Part shown: positions 27,913-45,100 of the stretch, piece by piece
How the letters are laid out: each line of letters begins with the position of its first letter
Numbering within the stretch: the stretch's first letter is position 1
Assembly (NCBI GenBank): GCA_963693285.1
Contig: OY848922.1
Coordinates: 1,414,923-1,478,922 of the forward strand
Reading direction: 5' to 3'
DNA from: Xestospongia muta
Lineage: Eukaryota; Porifera; Demospongiae; Haplosclerida; Petrosiidae
Length of the DNA stretch: 64,000 bases
Position numbers and translations under genes: made by a program
The notes under the pieces: generated by a model
Seen by the model: only the letters and a program-made list of their open reading frames with translations
Database searches by the model: none
Told to the model about the DNA's origin: nothing

Positions 27913-28831
27913 GAGAAACTCATAGTGATGCTGTTATATTTATTTTTATGTTGTTTTTATCAGTTCATATTGTCAAAATATAATTATATGATGTAAAAGA
28001 ACTGCAAAAATAAAGCATGTTAATTGAGAGAGAGTTGGTAAAAGAATGCTACATCATCATTGATACCTATATGTTTCACATTGTAATGCATGATTTCAAT
28101 TAAATATGGGTGGGGCTATATTATCATAGAACAGCCTTAAAAATAGGATTGTAGTTCAACAACATAGTTACAATACCATTGTGTCTATAGAGTAAATCTA
28201 GCTATTGTTATGGATACAAACTAGTACAAATATACACAAACAGGAACATAATTAATTGATGATTAATTGACACAATTGACGGAGACAAAATAATTTGATA
28301 ATACACAATTGTAATAATGACAGACAACAAATTTAATAAACTTAATAAGTGACATGAAAGATATTGTATTAAGATAATAATGCTGTGAATAATAGAACCG
28401 ATAAGAGAGGAAATATGACAGAAAAAGATAAGCAAGAAAGAAACAATTAATAACAGAAATAATTTCAAAACATAATAATAAAAATGAAAACATCACTGAT
28501 AAGTTGTAATATAATGGATATAAACCGAATGATGAGTGACATGATGAACCACATGATGAATCACATGATGAGTCACATGGAACAATACATAATAAAAAGT
28601 TCATTATCAATTGACTAGTCAGACATATACAAGTGTATAATTATGATATTGAATAATTCAAAACTAGACAAAATTTAATATTTCTTATAACTATTAACAA
28701 TTAATAAGAGGTGGTACCTGTTATATTATACAATGATAGTTGATCTTTTTAAATTGACAAGATTAGGAGGAGGGGGGGCTTAATTGCCTGAGAGACAAAC
28801 GTGAATGGAGAAAAAATCACAAAAGTAACAA
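27913..28831. other. Intergenic region between convergent P450 copy 2 and CDC7
   Basis: AT-rich DNA with a short cluster of CACATGATGA-type repeats (about 28525-28580) and a G-run at 28769-28777. The open frames in it are Ser/Ile/Tyr-rich readings of AT-rich DNA with no recognisable domain. It probably holds the 3' UTRs of both flanking genes. Confidence 0.6.
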
Positions 28832-32752
<3,921 letters not shown>

Positions 32753-33336
32753 ACCACCTATGTTTATATACAGATCACATTTGAATTGACAATAGGAACT
32801 CTGCCTACCTACATAAGTTTGTTCCAAACTCAGTGGGAATAAACACAAGAGATATAAGTTTAGAGAGAAAACAGGGACTACATACAGTTTGAGTCACGCT
32901 TCTGCAGCCATGCTAGGCTAGCAGGCAAATAGCCCAGAGCAATACCGACAAGATAGTAACTCGAGCTGGTACAAAGATAATGGAGCGATGTTTGAATTTT
33001 GAAATTTGAGCATGATATTTTTAGGGTTAAAATAAACTTAGTCTCAACGTGATAGTCATATGACTGGAGTCTAAGGTCACATGAGAATCACGTGGAAGTG
33101 TGCTCTGAACTAGCCATTGTGGCAAGCAAAGTTGGTTCGTGCTGCTTGGAATAGCATTCATTACGTGCATGAGATTTTAACATCTTTAACTGCAAAGACA
33201 AGAAAGTTGACAGAGAGAAATTATTTCGAAAGTTGACTTCTATTTACCTCGATAATTAACTTTAGCGAGAACCAATTAGCACTCAGTGTCTTTGTTCCTT
33301 TGTATCGGCAGACTGATATTTCGAGTCACCTTAATA
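32753..33336. promoter_or_regulatory. Divergent CDC7 / CIP4-like promoter region
   Basis: 584 bp separate the two start codons. It contains a TCACGTG E-box (33088-33094), nearby CATATG and CACATG variants, and a GGTCAC stretch. Both 5' UTRs must lie here; one may be spliced (TACCTACATAAG at about 32805 reads as a minus-strand donor). No coding exon was recognised beyond an optional N-terminal extension of CDC7. Confidence 0.55.
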
Positions 33337-36300
33337 ATGAGCTGGGGAAGCGAGCTCTGGGTAAGTATGTACGTACTAATAACAGTTTAACATAGTTGAA
33401 ATAGTCTTAGTGAAATTAGAATATACCTTTTTGATTATATCCTTTTCTAGAAAATAATAATCACAACAAATATTTTTATGATCAAAATGTTCAAAATTAA
33501 AGAGATATTGTGATTTTTATTGGTTCTTATGATGAATCCTGACTATAGCTAAATATATAGTAATGAATCTATCCCTATAGCATGCTTTTCCTTGATGTCT
33601 ATTAATTATCATTCTTTTAATTATGATTCATGAATCTAATTACTATAATACCAATACCCTCTACTTTGTTCTGTATGTGTATATTAATAAACTATTTGCA
33701 CTTTGCTAATTATAATCCATTACCACTTTGTCGCTGTGCCCATTTTTCAATTGGCATTTTGATTAGATCAAAACCAGTATGTTTCTTTTAGAGGACACGT
33801 ACATTACAGATAGAAACATCCATTGTGTATTTACATACATGCTTACATGTTGCAGCTGCTCTTTATGTTGTGTCAACTGGCTTTGATATTGAAGGTGAAA
33901 ATTAATTTCTCTTGGCTTGTATCCTTTAGTTGTCGTCTATATTGTGTTTAGTACATGTTTTCACATGTTATTGAAGTCATAGCAGTACCTCTAATCTAAG
34001 ACCATGCAAGTATGGTTCTTTGTTTTTATATAGACTGCAATGAAAGTATTTGGTAGTTTGTGCTTTTATTACAAATTCTGACTGTGTTGTTCTTTAAAGT
34101 TAGCTCTTTCAATGTCTTGGTTATGAAGTTGAATAATAAAAGATCATAGTATTGCTTTGAGAATTATAATCAAGTTCGTATAGGTGTGTATTAATGCATA
34201 TTAGATGCTTCAAACAAATCAGTTATCAAAGACAAGCTTAAAATATCAACAAGCGACTTACTAGTTTGTAGAATTGTTATGTCATCTACTAGTAGTTGTC
34301 TTGTTAAAAGAATATCAGGTGCTTAATGATGCTGTCATATCTTTATACAGTAACCACTAATATTGTGTATATTAAGAACAAACATTTATTTAACTGACAT
34401 ATCTATCTTGGATTAGTTAATTTTTCTCTTATTTGCTTGTCTACTTTACTCTTATAAGACACTGTAATACACGTACATGTTCATAGAATTTTTGAAGTCC
34501 TTTTACTTCATTTGTTGATGTTGAGTGTGTTTATTATATACTTATATCCTATTGTAAATAGACAATTTCCTATTTTAATTTCCTACGCATACATAGGTCA
34601 GACCTACTGTAAGTTACTCCTTAAATTCAAATTGTCTACCAATTAACTAGTAATTACAATCGAATGTCATGTACACGTATATATATATATATGATACAAG
34701 TCTAGCTCACTAAGCTTAGTATTATTTGCTTTGTAGTCTGGTTATATGGCTTCAGTGTATTCTAGTGTTGAGGCTGACTAGAGAATAGAGATGTACTAAA
34801 ATTTGTAGTTTGCTAATAGTTATTATAAATTCTTTTGGTTTGTTAATGATGTTTGCGACCTGAGAGGAGAGGTGTAGATTTATGTAGAGGGTGTGTTAGT
34901 AATTGTACGTGTGTGTGCGGATTGCTTAGCTAAACAATTCATTTAGGGTCATTGTTTCTGTATGACTCGTAAAGAAAGGATTATTTGAGAAGAACTATTT
35001 CGTAGATAGTAGTAATTATTGTTAATTGCTAGCTATTTCTAAATTAATTAGCTCTAATTAGTTATTTATATTGTCATTTATTTGAACTATATAGAAAGCA
35101 TGTTATGTTTACAGAAACAAGCATCTAGATAATTTATTTTTGACCTCATCAAATTGAAGGCACAAAACATAGTAACACAAAAGTATGTATATGTGACTAT
35201 ATATTTCTAGTATGTGAGGATAGGAGGTTATCTTTAGAAGTGTTATCAGTGTGTGGTTATGTAGTATTCCCATGGCATTTCATGACTAACAATTATGTGT
35301 CCCTTTTGTGAATAATCACATAGTGTGTTTATAGATGTGATTACATGTACATGTATAAAATGTATTAATAATATTGCCGATAGAATGCAATAGTAAAATA
35401 TGTCGTTATGAAAATGAAGATATTTGTGTACGCTATCTGCTATCTTTGCATGTCTAAATATGACTGATGTGCATATTGTTTTGTTGTTGCATGAGTAACA
35501 ATTCTTAATAGTTAATTACAGTGTCAATTTAGGGATTTTCCCTGCTACACGTGAAATTTATTGATGGAAATCTCATAAAATTTTGATTTGGTTTTCCACC
35601 AAATCAAAATTTTATGAGATTTCCATCAAAATTTATAGTTTGTCACAAATTATAATTTGTGACAAACATTATATTTGAGTATTGTACCTCTAACGTATTA
35701 CCTCCTATGTGTGTGTGTGTGTGTGTTCTTCCCCTGAACTAAGGAACAAGAACAGTGTTAATGTTTCTTTAAGTATAGACAGTAAACAGATCCTACTGTT
35801 GATCTTAATATTACCTTAAATTAGGGAGCAAAGAGATATTAGACTCTAAATGTCAATAATTATTATTCATTGACCTTATTTTTAACCGTCCTGTGCTCAA
35901 TCTGTAAAATGTGGGACTTTTTTTCGTTTTGAAATGTTTTCAAAGAACACCTTTCTTTAATATATAATACATGTGTATGTGCTGTGGTTATTGTTAGAAT
36001 TCATAATAGAGTTCAGTCACCTGTTTAGGTACAAATTATTACATCATAGTGAACCAGAATCAGTTAGATGTATGCAAGGACAGATTTTTGCCCTACACAG
36101 GAAACCTTGTTTATTTGATGTGGTAGATGTAAATCAAGGTCTATCATCTTGTAGTGTCTAACTGTGACACATTCCTTGAGTTCATCACTATGTTTGTGTG
36201 GTTAATTCGCACTTGTCGTTAGAGATAATATGTTGTATATTATCTGTGTTTTATACCAAATATGAATCGTTAACAGGTCAATGTGATAATTTTAGTTGTA

Positions 36301-39129
36301 CTACAGATGGAGTACCATCAGTTAGATATATATCTTCTAGTACTCGGTAGTATTCGTTGAAGTAAGATATGCTGCAATTTATCTCTGTATAAAATGATAT
36401 AGCTTCTTTAATTTATAACCTGTTGCGTAGTCGTTATCATCGACCCACTCATTCTAGCTTTGATTCGCACTGTTAACTTTACCATATATGGTAAAGACTA
36501 GTAACATCAGTTTGTATGTAGTGACTCTATTTTGACAATTATTGGTAGTAAGATGTAACTAATAAAGTTATTTATTGTATGTGTGAATTACACCACTTAT
36601 GATGTGGTCACTTGCTATTAGCTAGTGCTAAAGAGCCACAGCAGACTCAGTCTGTTTGCAGAGAGTATATGAACCTTATTCTGGAAATATAATGTGTTTC
36701 TACTATGATAATTGAAAGCAAAAGTCTGGTGTTGATATATTGATATAATATTGTCTCTGGAGTAAAGATATCTTCCAGTTTGACTTTCCCATTCGAGTAA
36801 TATTGTTTTAATTGCTCTTTGAAATCCTTTTAAAAGTTGCTTTGAAGTTCACTTGATTGTTGGGTCCCAATAATCAAATTGTGTGACTATTTCATGCATT
36901 GTGTCGGTGATCCCCAAATGAATACAAAAAACGTGTTTTCTTGTACCTTGTTTGCTTGTACATCCTTAGTTCTGTGTACATGTACATGTACATGTACGTG
37001 TATATATGTATGTATGTTTGGTAATTTGGTATTAGTATTGTAAGTATCAATGACTAGTGTCGTGTGTGGTTTATGATGTCATCTTGTGTTGAAAGAGTTT
37101 TTGTGGTCTCTGTTGTTTCTTGTTGTAAATAAGATGTTGTTGATAGATTGTGTGTAACTAAGGGTATATTATTAGCAAACTATACTAACTGCCACGTTGT
37201 GGGCAGTTTTAGCCAGTTTCAGTCAAATCTAGTAAGTAGTTTATCAATAAAAGTGTAGCCACCTGGATATATATACGTTAGAGTATGTGCTATACTAATC
37301 CCACCTGCACAGATCATGTACGAGTATAGTACTGATAATGTCCTTGATCTATATTGTAATTGATGTTGTTTGATGTGTATTTTTATTTCAAAATATTTGA
37401 GTTCATACAAACTTATCATTTTCACTTACCAAGGATTTTATGATCTACCTCTATAATAAACCAATGTCTATAACTTGTATGAGACTGCTTAAAATAAACC
37501 TTTAAACCTGTCATTTTTAGCTAACAACCAGCTATAATTCATCAGTCCTGTTTACTTTGTTGTAATGGCAGTTGATGTAACATTCGATCAAAAAACTGAA
37601 ACTATAGTGTCATATATATTAACAGTACTCGTACTAGTTTGTGATTAGCTCTTATCTTTACTTCTCTGTTTGCTATTGTTTGTGATGCCAATTGATGTTT
37701 ATAGTTTGTCACTGCTTGTAATATTGATGTGTGTATACATGGTGTTAAGCTATCAGACGATGATATTCCTGAGTGGATTTTTAAGTATCGCTATGAGAGT
37801 AATGATGTATTTTTATTTTATTGTACATTCTTTTTTTTTGATTGCAATTTTATTTGGTTTTTAGTTGTTCAATGTACATCTTGATGACCTATGAACTTTG
37901 TACCAAACTCTAATATACTCTTCCTGACCCTCATCACAATTCAATTAAAATTACAAATTAATTTACTTTATTTTTCTTGCTGTAGGACCAATATGATTCC
38001 ATTTGTGTTCACACTGACCACGAGATAGAATTTATTAAAAGAGTTAGTCAATTTGTCAAAGAACGTATTCATGCTGAGCTGGGCTATGCTAAAGAACTAA
38101 GGTATGGTATGTGTTCTGTTAGTTGAATTTATCTGAGTGTGGTTGTGTTCCATATGAGATGGTATAAGCAAGGAAGTAATTGTAAAGATATGAAGCTCGT
38201 TAATTCTAAAGAGTTTAAAATCAAAAATTAAGCCATGTGCTAGAGTGTATTGATATAATACTATTTAACCTGTATTGTAAAACATTTTGAAGTATAGAGT
38301 TTTTTATAAGTACCTCATTTATCTTCATTTTTAGGAAACTAGTGAAGGGTTTTAGAAAGAAAGAAGAAGAGGAATCTAAGTGAGTTATATATCACATGAC
38401 ATCATGTGATATATCACGTGATATATCATGTGTTAGAGTACAGTGTTGCCTGTATTAAATCGTGTGATAAGTGCAAAAATCAAAGCTATACGGGGTATTG
38501 AAGTAGAGGAAATAAATGTATTGACTTGTGTTGTTGCCAACAATGTCTCTAGTTGTAACAGACTAGTATGTCTTGAGTAAGTAATGCTTTCACTTTTACA
38601 CCTTAACCTCTCTAGGAAGATACCTCATCATCGAGGACACCTATTAATGTCCCTTGCAGATTTTATAGTATCAAATATCATTAATCTCTTTAAGAGGGAT
38701 GCCCCTTTAATTAAGAATCTCTTGTTGTCTACAGTACATAAATGAATTGACATATTGGCATATATGGTGTGATTTTATTCTATCATTTTCCAGATACACT
38801 CATGTACAAGCTTTTGGTAAAGTTGTTGTAGAGACAAATGATCTGGCTGGTCAGAGAGAACTGATTGCTGAATATCTTCAAAATGACGTCTTGAAACCTC
38901 TCGGTGATCTTGTCAAAAATACAACAACAGAACGAAAGAAAATGATGTCTGAAGGACAAGAACTGCACAGAAAACTAAAAGAATCAATGGACCAGTTAGA
39001 AAATGTAAGAATGTAATGACTACATTGTATACTAGGGGTATGTGTAGATATATGTTCATTTAACTGGAGCAATATGAGATTTTTTGTAAGTGTTATGTTC
39101 AAGATGTAATTTACCTCCCTCCCCACCAT

Positions 39130-39189
<60 letters not shown>

Positions 39190-42100
39190 ACACACACACA
39201 CAGGCAAAACGTATCTATAGGAAAGCCAGTGAAGAGAAAGAGATTGCTGCTCATGCTCTTGATAAAGCGGACAATGATCCACAGTCTACCAAAGCTAAAA
39301 TCGACAAGGTATGTTGTACTAAATTTACACTTACATGTACATGTACAGGGTCTACATGTACATGTACAGGGTCTATATGTACAGGTACTGGGTTTACATG
39401 TATGTGTACTAGAGGTCTATTTGTATATGTACTGAGTTTACATGTACATGTACAGGGTCTACATGTATATGTACAGGGTCTACATGTACATGTACAGGGT
39501 CTACATCTATATGTACTGAGTTTACATGTACATGTACAGGGTCTATATGTACAGGTACTGGGTTTACATGTGTATGTACTGACTTTACATGTACGTGTAC
39601 TAGAGGTCTACATGTATATGTACTGACTTTACATGTACGTGTACTAGAGGTCTACATGTATATGTACTGACTTTACATGTACGTGTACTAGAGGTCTACA
39701 TGTATATGTACTGGGCTTACATGTACATGTACTAGAGGTCTACATGTACAATGTACCAGGGCTGATGTTTGTGTTGACTTTTTACAGCTTACTCAAATCT
39801 CTCGAAGTAAAGATCAAGCTGGAGAAGAGTCAAGAAACAATTACATATTGCAGCTGGAAGCTACCAATCAATATCGTCGTGAACACTATACGCGAGCTAT
39901 GCCCCATCATATGGATGTAAGTAATGACACTAATTGTATATTTATTTATGTTGAATGCTAATAATTACCACCTCTTTGGGTCATCTCCCTAAATATAGCA
40001 GCAGAAAGTAGTACCAAGTAGAGTCTCCTTGACATTTTATAATTGTCATCTTTCAGTTTTAAAATGCTGAACAAGGATTGTGTTATAAAATTGAAGTGGC
40101 GTTCTTCTTTATTTTAATACTATTTTGTATGTAATTGAATGTAAACTGACTTCTTAAAACATAATAATTGTAAATATTGACCTATTACTGAGATAGGAGT
40201 TTGTAAATGCTAAACTGAACACGAAAGACTTACAATAGGACTTTGAAATACTATTAGAGATAAATAGTCAATGTTGTAGCGCTTGAGATTGTCGCTGGCA
40301 TACAAAGTAAGTCTGTAAAAGACAAAGAAAACTACTAGTAAATTTGTAGCTAGACTAGGATATACTTGACAATCTATCTTCTCTTTTATTTTTAGGCATT
40401 TATGCAAATGAACACTGATCACATCAATTCTTACAAAGCTCTAATTGCTGCATACGCTGAATGTCACAGGAGAGTGAATCCAGTTATTAATACTTGTCTG
40501 AACAATATTACAGCTGCTTCTGAGGCCATCAACCCAGACACGGTAGGTGTTGTCGTGTAATTAACATTTATTAAACAATAGAATCACAAGTTTTAATTAA
40601 ATTAAAAATAGTTACATCATAAGATATAATATGATGGTTTTATTAGTTCTGTTAAAAACTAGTTCACATAAAACAATACTCTCATTTGTTATTGTTGTTT
40701 ATTGTAGTATTAATATGCTACGCTGAGTTAATTTATTGTTTTGGGTCATCTTGTGGTTCTAGTTACAAAATGATTGGTAACTTTGTTTTTTAATATCAAT
40801 TCATTATAATATCATTTAGCCAGTCTTGGTCATGGACATTAGATTTTGATGATAAATTTACAAGAGATTTAATTTTGGGGTTTGCAATGTCTCCAGTTAG
40901 CAAATCTCAATTCAAAGTCATTTTTTAATACTCAAAACAACAAAAAATCTAAAGAGTAACACTGTGTTTATAATGTATCTATTTGTGATATTGTGTGGAG
41001 GTTCTTTTAGTGTGTTTTGAATATTTTAGGACAACCGTCAGTTTGTTGAGGAACGTAAAACTGGTTATCCTGTTCCTGGTAATGTGGACTTTGAAGAATA
41101 TCAAGGAAAAATCAAGAAAAAAGAAAGAGACAAGAAAGATGACAAAAGAAAGGTAACATTAAATGTCGTGTGTTATATGTGTATATGTCATTAGTAATAA
41201 CTCACTCTCTCTCTCCCTCTCTCTCTCCCCCCCCCCCCTCTCTCTCTCCCTCTCTCTCTTCCTTAGTTTGAAGCACGAGACTTTAGTCATCTACCTCCTG
41301 AGCAGAGAAGGAAGAGACTAGCAAAGAAAATCACGGAACTAGAGGGGACACTAGAGAAGGTTATCTCAGACAAGTAAGTACAGATGAGAACAACTATTAA
41401 TTCCATTAATTCAAATACATCATTTATCCAAAATAGTTGGAATAGACCATTTTGTTTATTACCACCTGCTTAGCAACTTTTTAACCCTCTTTCCTAAACT
41501 TGACTAACTGGTTAGACAGCTCACAGACAGATCATTGGTTAGCAATTGGCTTGTGACACAAAACCACATTATATCTACTATTATATTTAATTTATATTTA
41601 ATTTATAGAACAGCAATGGAGAAAATGAAGGTTATTTATGAACAGAATCCAGCTCTGGGAGATGCTCAGCAAGTTGCTCAACGATTGATGGAGAATCAAG
41701 CCAAGATTGAAGAACTACAATCTGAAATAGAAGAATTCAAGGTAATGATGATAAGACTTTGTCTCATTAGTTATATATAGTTAGTGTGCTCAGACTAGAG
41801 ATCTACTTCTTAAATAGAAGAGCAGTATTTAAACTATTTTCACTTGTAATGAAATATACTATTAAATGTTGTCTTCACAAGGGACTGCCTATGTGCCACA
41901 CCCACCAAGCTATCTAATTATACTTCTGTTTAGCCTCATTCCCAGACTACCAGTGCTATATTCTAGTGAATGGTAGTTTAGCCTCATTCCCAGACTACAA
42001 GTGCTATATTCTAGTGAATGGTAGTTTAGCCTCATTCCCAGACTATCAGTGCTATATTCTAGTGAATGGTAGTCTGAGAATATGCTCAATCTTTTTTGGG

Positions 42101-45100
42101 ATGGGATACACTGACAATACATCAATATTGAAGGGACTTGGTGTCCCAGAAAATTGAACAATACACCACACTGCTTTTATCGGAAGGGCACAGCAATTTT
42201 GGGATGAGACTAACTTTGGTCTACTGACTAATCTATTATATCTGCTACTTTATGTACCATATAGGGTTATCAACTTGAAGCTACCGGAGGACTAGGAGCA
42301 GGCGATACCAAGTCTTTATCTAGTAAGTTGCTACAAGTAACTAGTACATTGTATATGTACATGTTTGGATCTTTACAAGTAGTTTTTTGTGAACAAGTAC
42401 ATGTAATTACATGTGTGTGTAATTGCTGGAGTTTAGGATCGATTCTTTTTGCTACAGATAAAAATGGCAAGTCACCAGCACAACCAAAGAAAAAAGAAAA
42501 GAAAGAAAAAGAGAAAGATCGTGACAGGGCTGGGAGTAAACTCAGTGCTAATGATATTGAAGTTGTCTCTAATAACTCTTCATCAGCTGCAGTGAGTGAC
42601 TTTGTTCACATTGAAGTAAGCATGGCAGTGGTGGTGGCTTCATCTTAAATCCACTGCTCTTGGCGTTATAGTTCAGTGGCTGTAAGAGACTGCAGGCGTA
42701 TGTGTTTATATTAGCTTCAATTGTATGTTGCCATAATAAAACCTGGTCTGTTCACATACTGTTATCATAAGCGTTTTTGTTTTCCCTTTGGTCTCATCTG
42801 AACAGGTTTAATCATATCTCTACTTAGTCAATGATGAACTGGAATATCATCAATAGCATGTAATATTATTTTGTATGTGACGTTACTGGTCTGTAATAAA
42901 ACAACCATTTGGTATCAAGGAAATGTCTTGGCGCTAAACAATTCTGTTGATTTAGAGTGACATTGTTTCCTCTACAGTGGAACATTTTAGTATATAATAT
43001 CTCTAGCAGATTTATTGCCCTATGAAAGTGATTTCCCTTTAATTAAAATAAGTGTGTCCGATCCTCTTATGTTCCACTGTAGTCTTTTAGTATGACTTCT
43101 CACTGATGTCAACTTCAATGTCAGTCAATACACTAAAATCTCTCCCTCTCTCTCTCACACACACACATACACACACACACAGTATCCATCTCCTAAAGGA
43201 AGCTCAGAGAATGTCAAAAATCCCCATCAACAAGAAGAGTGGTCTGATGATGAAGGAGGAGCTACTGATGGCCTCAAAGAAGGGACTATGATTTATGACT
43301 TTGATGGTTAGTACTACTTTAGAACCAGTTTGGGTATATGCATGTACATAAGAACATTCTATTTCATTATATACATAATCCCATATTGGGAAGCCATCAA
43401 GAAATGGTATGGTATGATTCTTGTCAGTTTCAATTTGCGTGTAGCTTATCTTTTAACCCTTTCCTCACCAAGCAATTTCCATTGAAATATGAATAGAGGG
43501 GGCCACACCACTTACCTTATTTTACATTATATGTTGTCTATGACTATAAAATTAGTACAATTGATTTCAGCTAACTAATGATACCAAAATTATTTGTATA
43601 GACACGATTGCTATGCCTTTGTTTTGTACAGGATGCTTACAGATTTGGTATCCTAATACACTGTTTGGTAATGGTACATGCATACCAATGACTTATATGT
43701 GTGTGCTTGGAATCAATGTGGTTTAGTATAAAAGGTCATGGTAATTTTGTTTTCAAAACACGACATTACTGCTGGAATTGGATGATATGACTATCATCAC
43801 TTCAAAGTTAGAGTAGAAGGCAAATGGTAACTCCACAAATGCGCTACGTTTGTTATCATATTCAGATAATGTCTTTTTTTCGTAAAAGAATGAGGCAACA
43901 TTATCTGATATTACTATTATAGTCCTTTTAACCTGGTATAATTCCTTAATTATGTACTATATTTAAAAAATATAGTGGTGACTTTTTATCTTGAGTCCAT
44001 ATTAGCTAGTGGATATAACACTTGGTATTACTACTGATATTCTTACAAAGCTAATGTCTAACGTCCTTAACACATTGTTACTATGTTCGTCACAATAGGA
44101 ATATTATTAATTTATTACCACTCAGTAACAAACCAGATCTCACTAAAAAGGACTTATAAGTTGTCCTCATGATGAGTAAGACAGCTGTTAACTAACGCAT
44201 TAACCATGTTGTCTTTAGTAGAGTTAAGTAGACTCTTGTTTTTTTCCATTACGCTCTGTTCTATAAATGGATCAGTAGTTGACTAATAGCTCATGTTGAC
44301 AATTTTGTTACTTACCTTATACAAATGTGGACATTGTACTTGTCAGACAATTTGGTATGTTTATCTTTCATTTCTTAATTGCTTCGAGTCATTAGATGTC
44401 TGTACTGTATGTACATGTTTGGTAAATAGCTCTTGCTTTCTAAAATCTTTTGTCGGTGTCCTTGTGACATCAATAATATTTACTTTATAAAAATAGTTTT
44501 AATGTTTTGCAGCTAATAATTGAAGCGATGTTATTGAAGAGGAAATCCCCAACGTCATGATTATAATTAAACTTGTCAGTTGCCAGGTCTCAAGTAGGAA
44601 AGCAATCAGGGAGATATCTCATTTGGGGGAATCACTAGTCTGCTGTGACATTTGTATGTGGTTTGTGCAGTTGGTGGCATTGCTGAGTGAAAATACATTT
44701 TTAATATTATTGGAATGTCAATTAATACTTTATTGACTTAGCATTAAGATTTAATGCAATGGTGTCTCTCTTCAACCCTTTGATGACACAATGTTATTTA
44801 AGTGACATTTCTTGGAGTATTGTACCAGTTAAGTCATGTAACATTTACATGTAATTTTATATCATAAGGAAGCCACGCCCCTAAATGCTAAAGTACGAGT
44901 GGATAATGCACTCGATACTTTATGATATATGACTTAATGACTCGTTTGGAAGTGCATTCTTTTATCTTAGCTTTGTACATTGTGGTTTTCTTGGAACTCT
45001 AAATTGATGAGTGTCATGACAGTGTTATAGTGACACTGTTTGATTTTATTTCACACATGGAGTATGAGATGATTTTTGTTCTGATGTCTATGTTGTCAAG

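Noticed and set aside
28208..28610. Two Ser/Cys/Tyr-rich minus-strand frames downstream of CDC7
   Set aside because: They lie beyond the CDC7 stop in AT-rich DNA with short CACATGATGA repeats, and have no domain.
39090..39626. 178-codon Thr/His/Cys-rich frame
   Set aside because: Composed of the CA microsatellite, real exon 5 in a different frame, and the ACATGTAC minisatellite.
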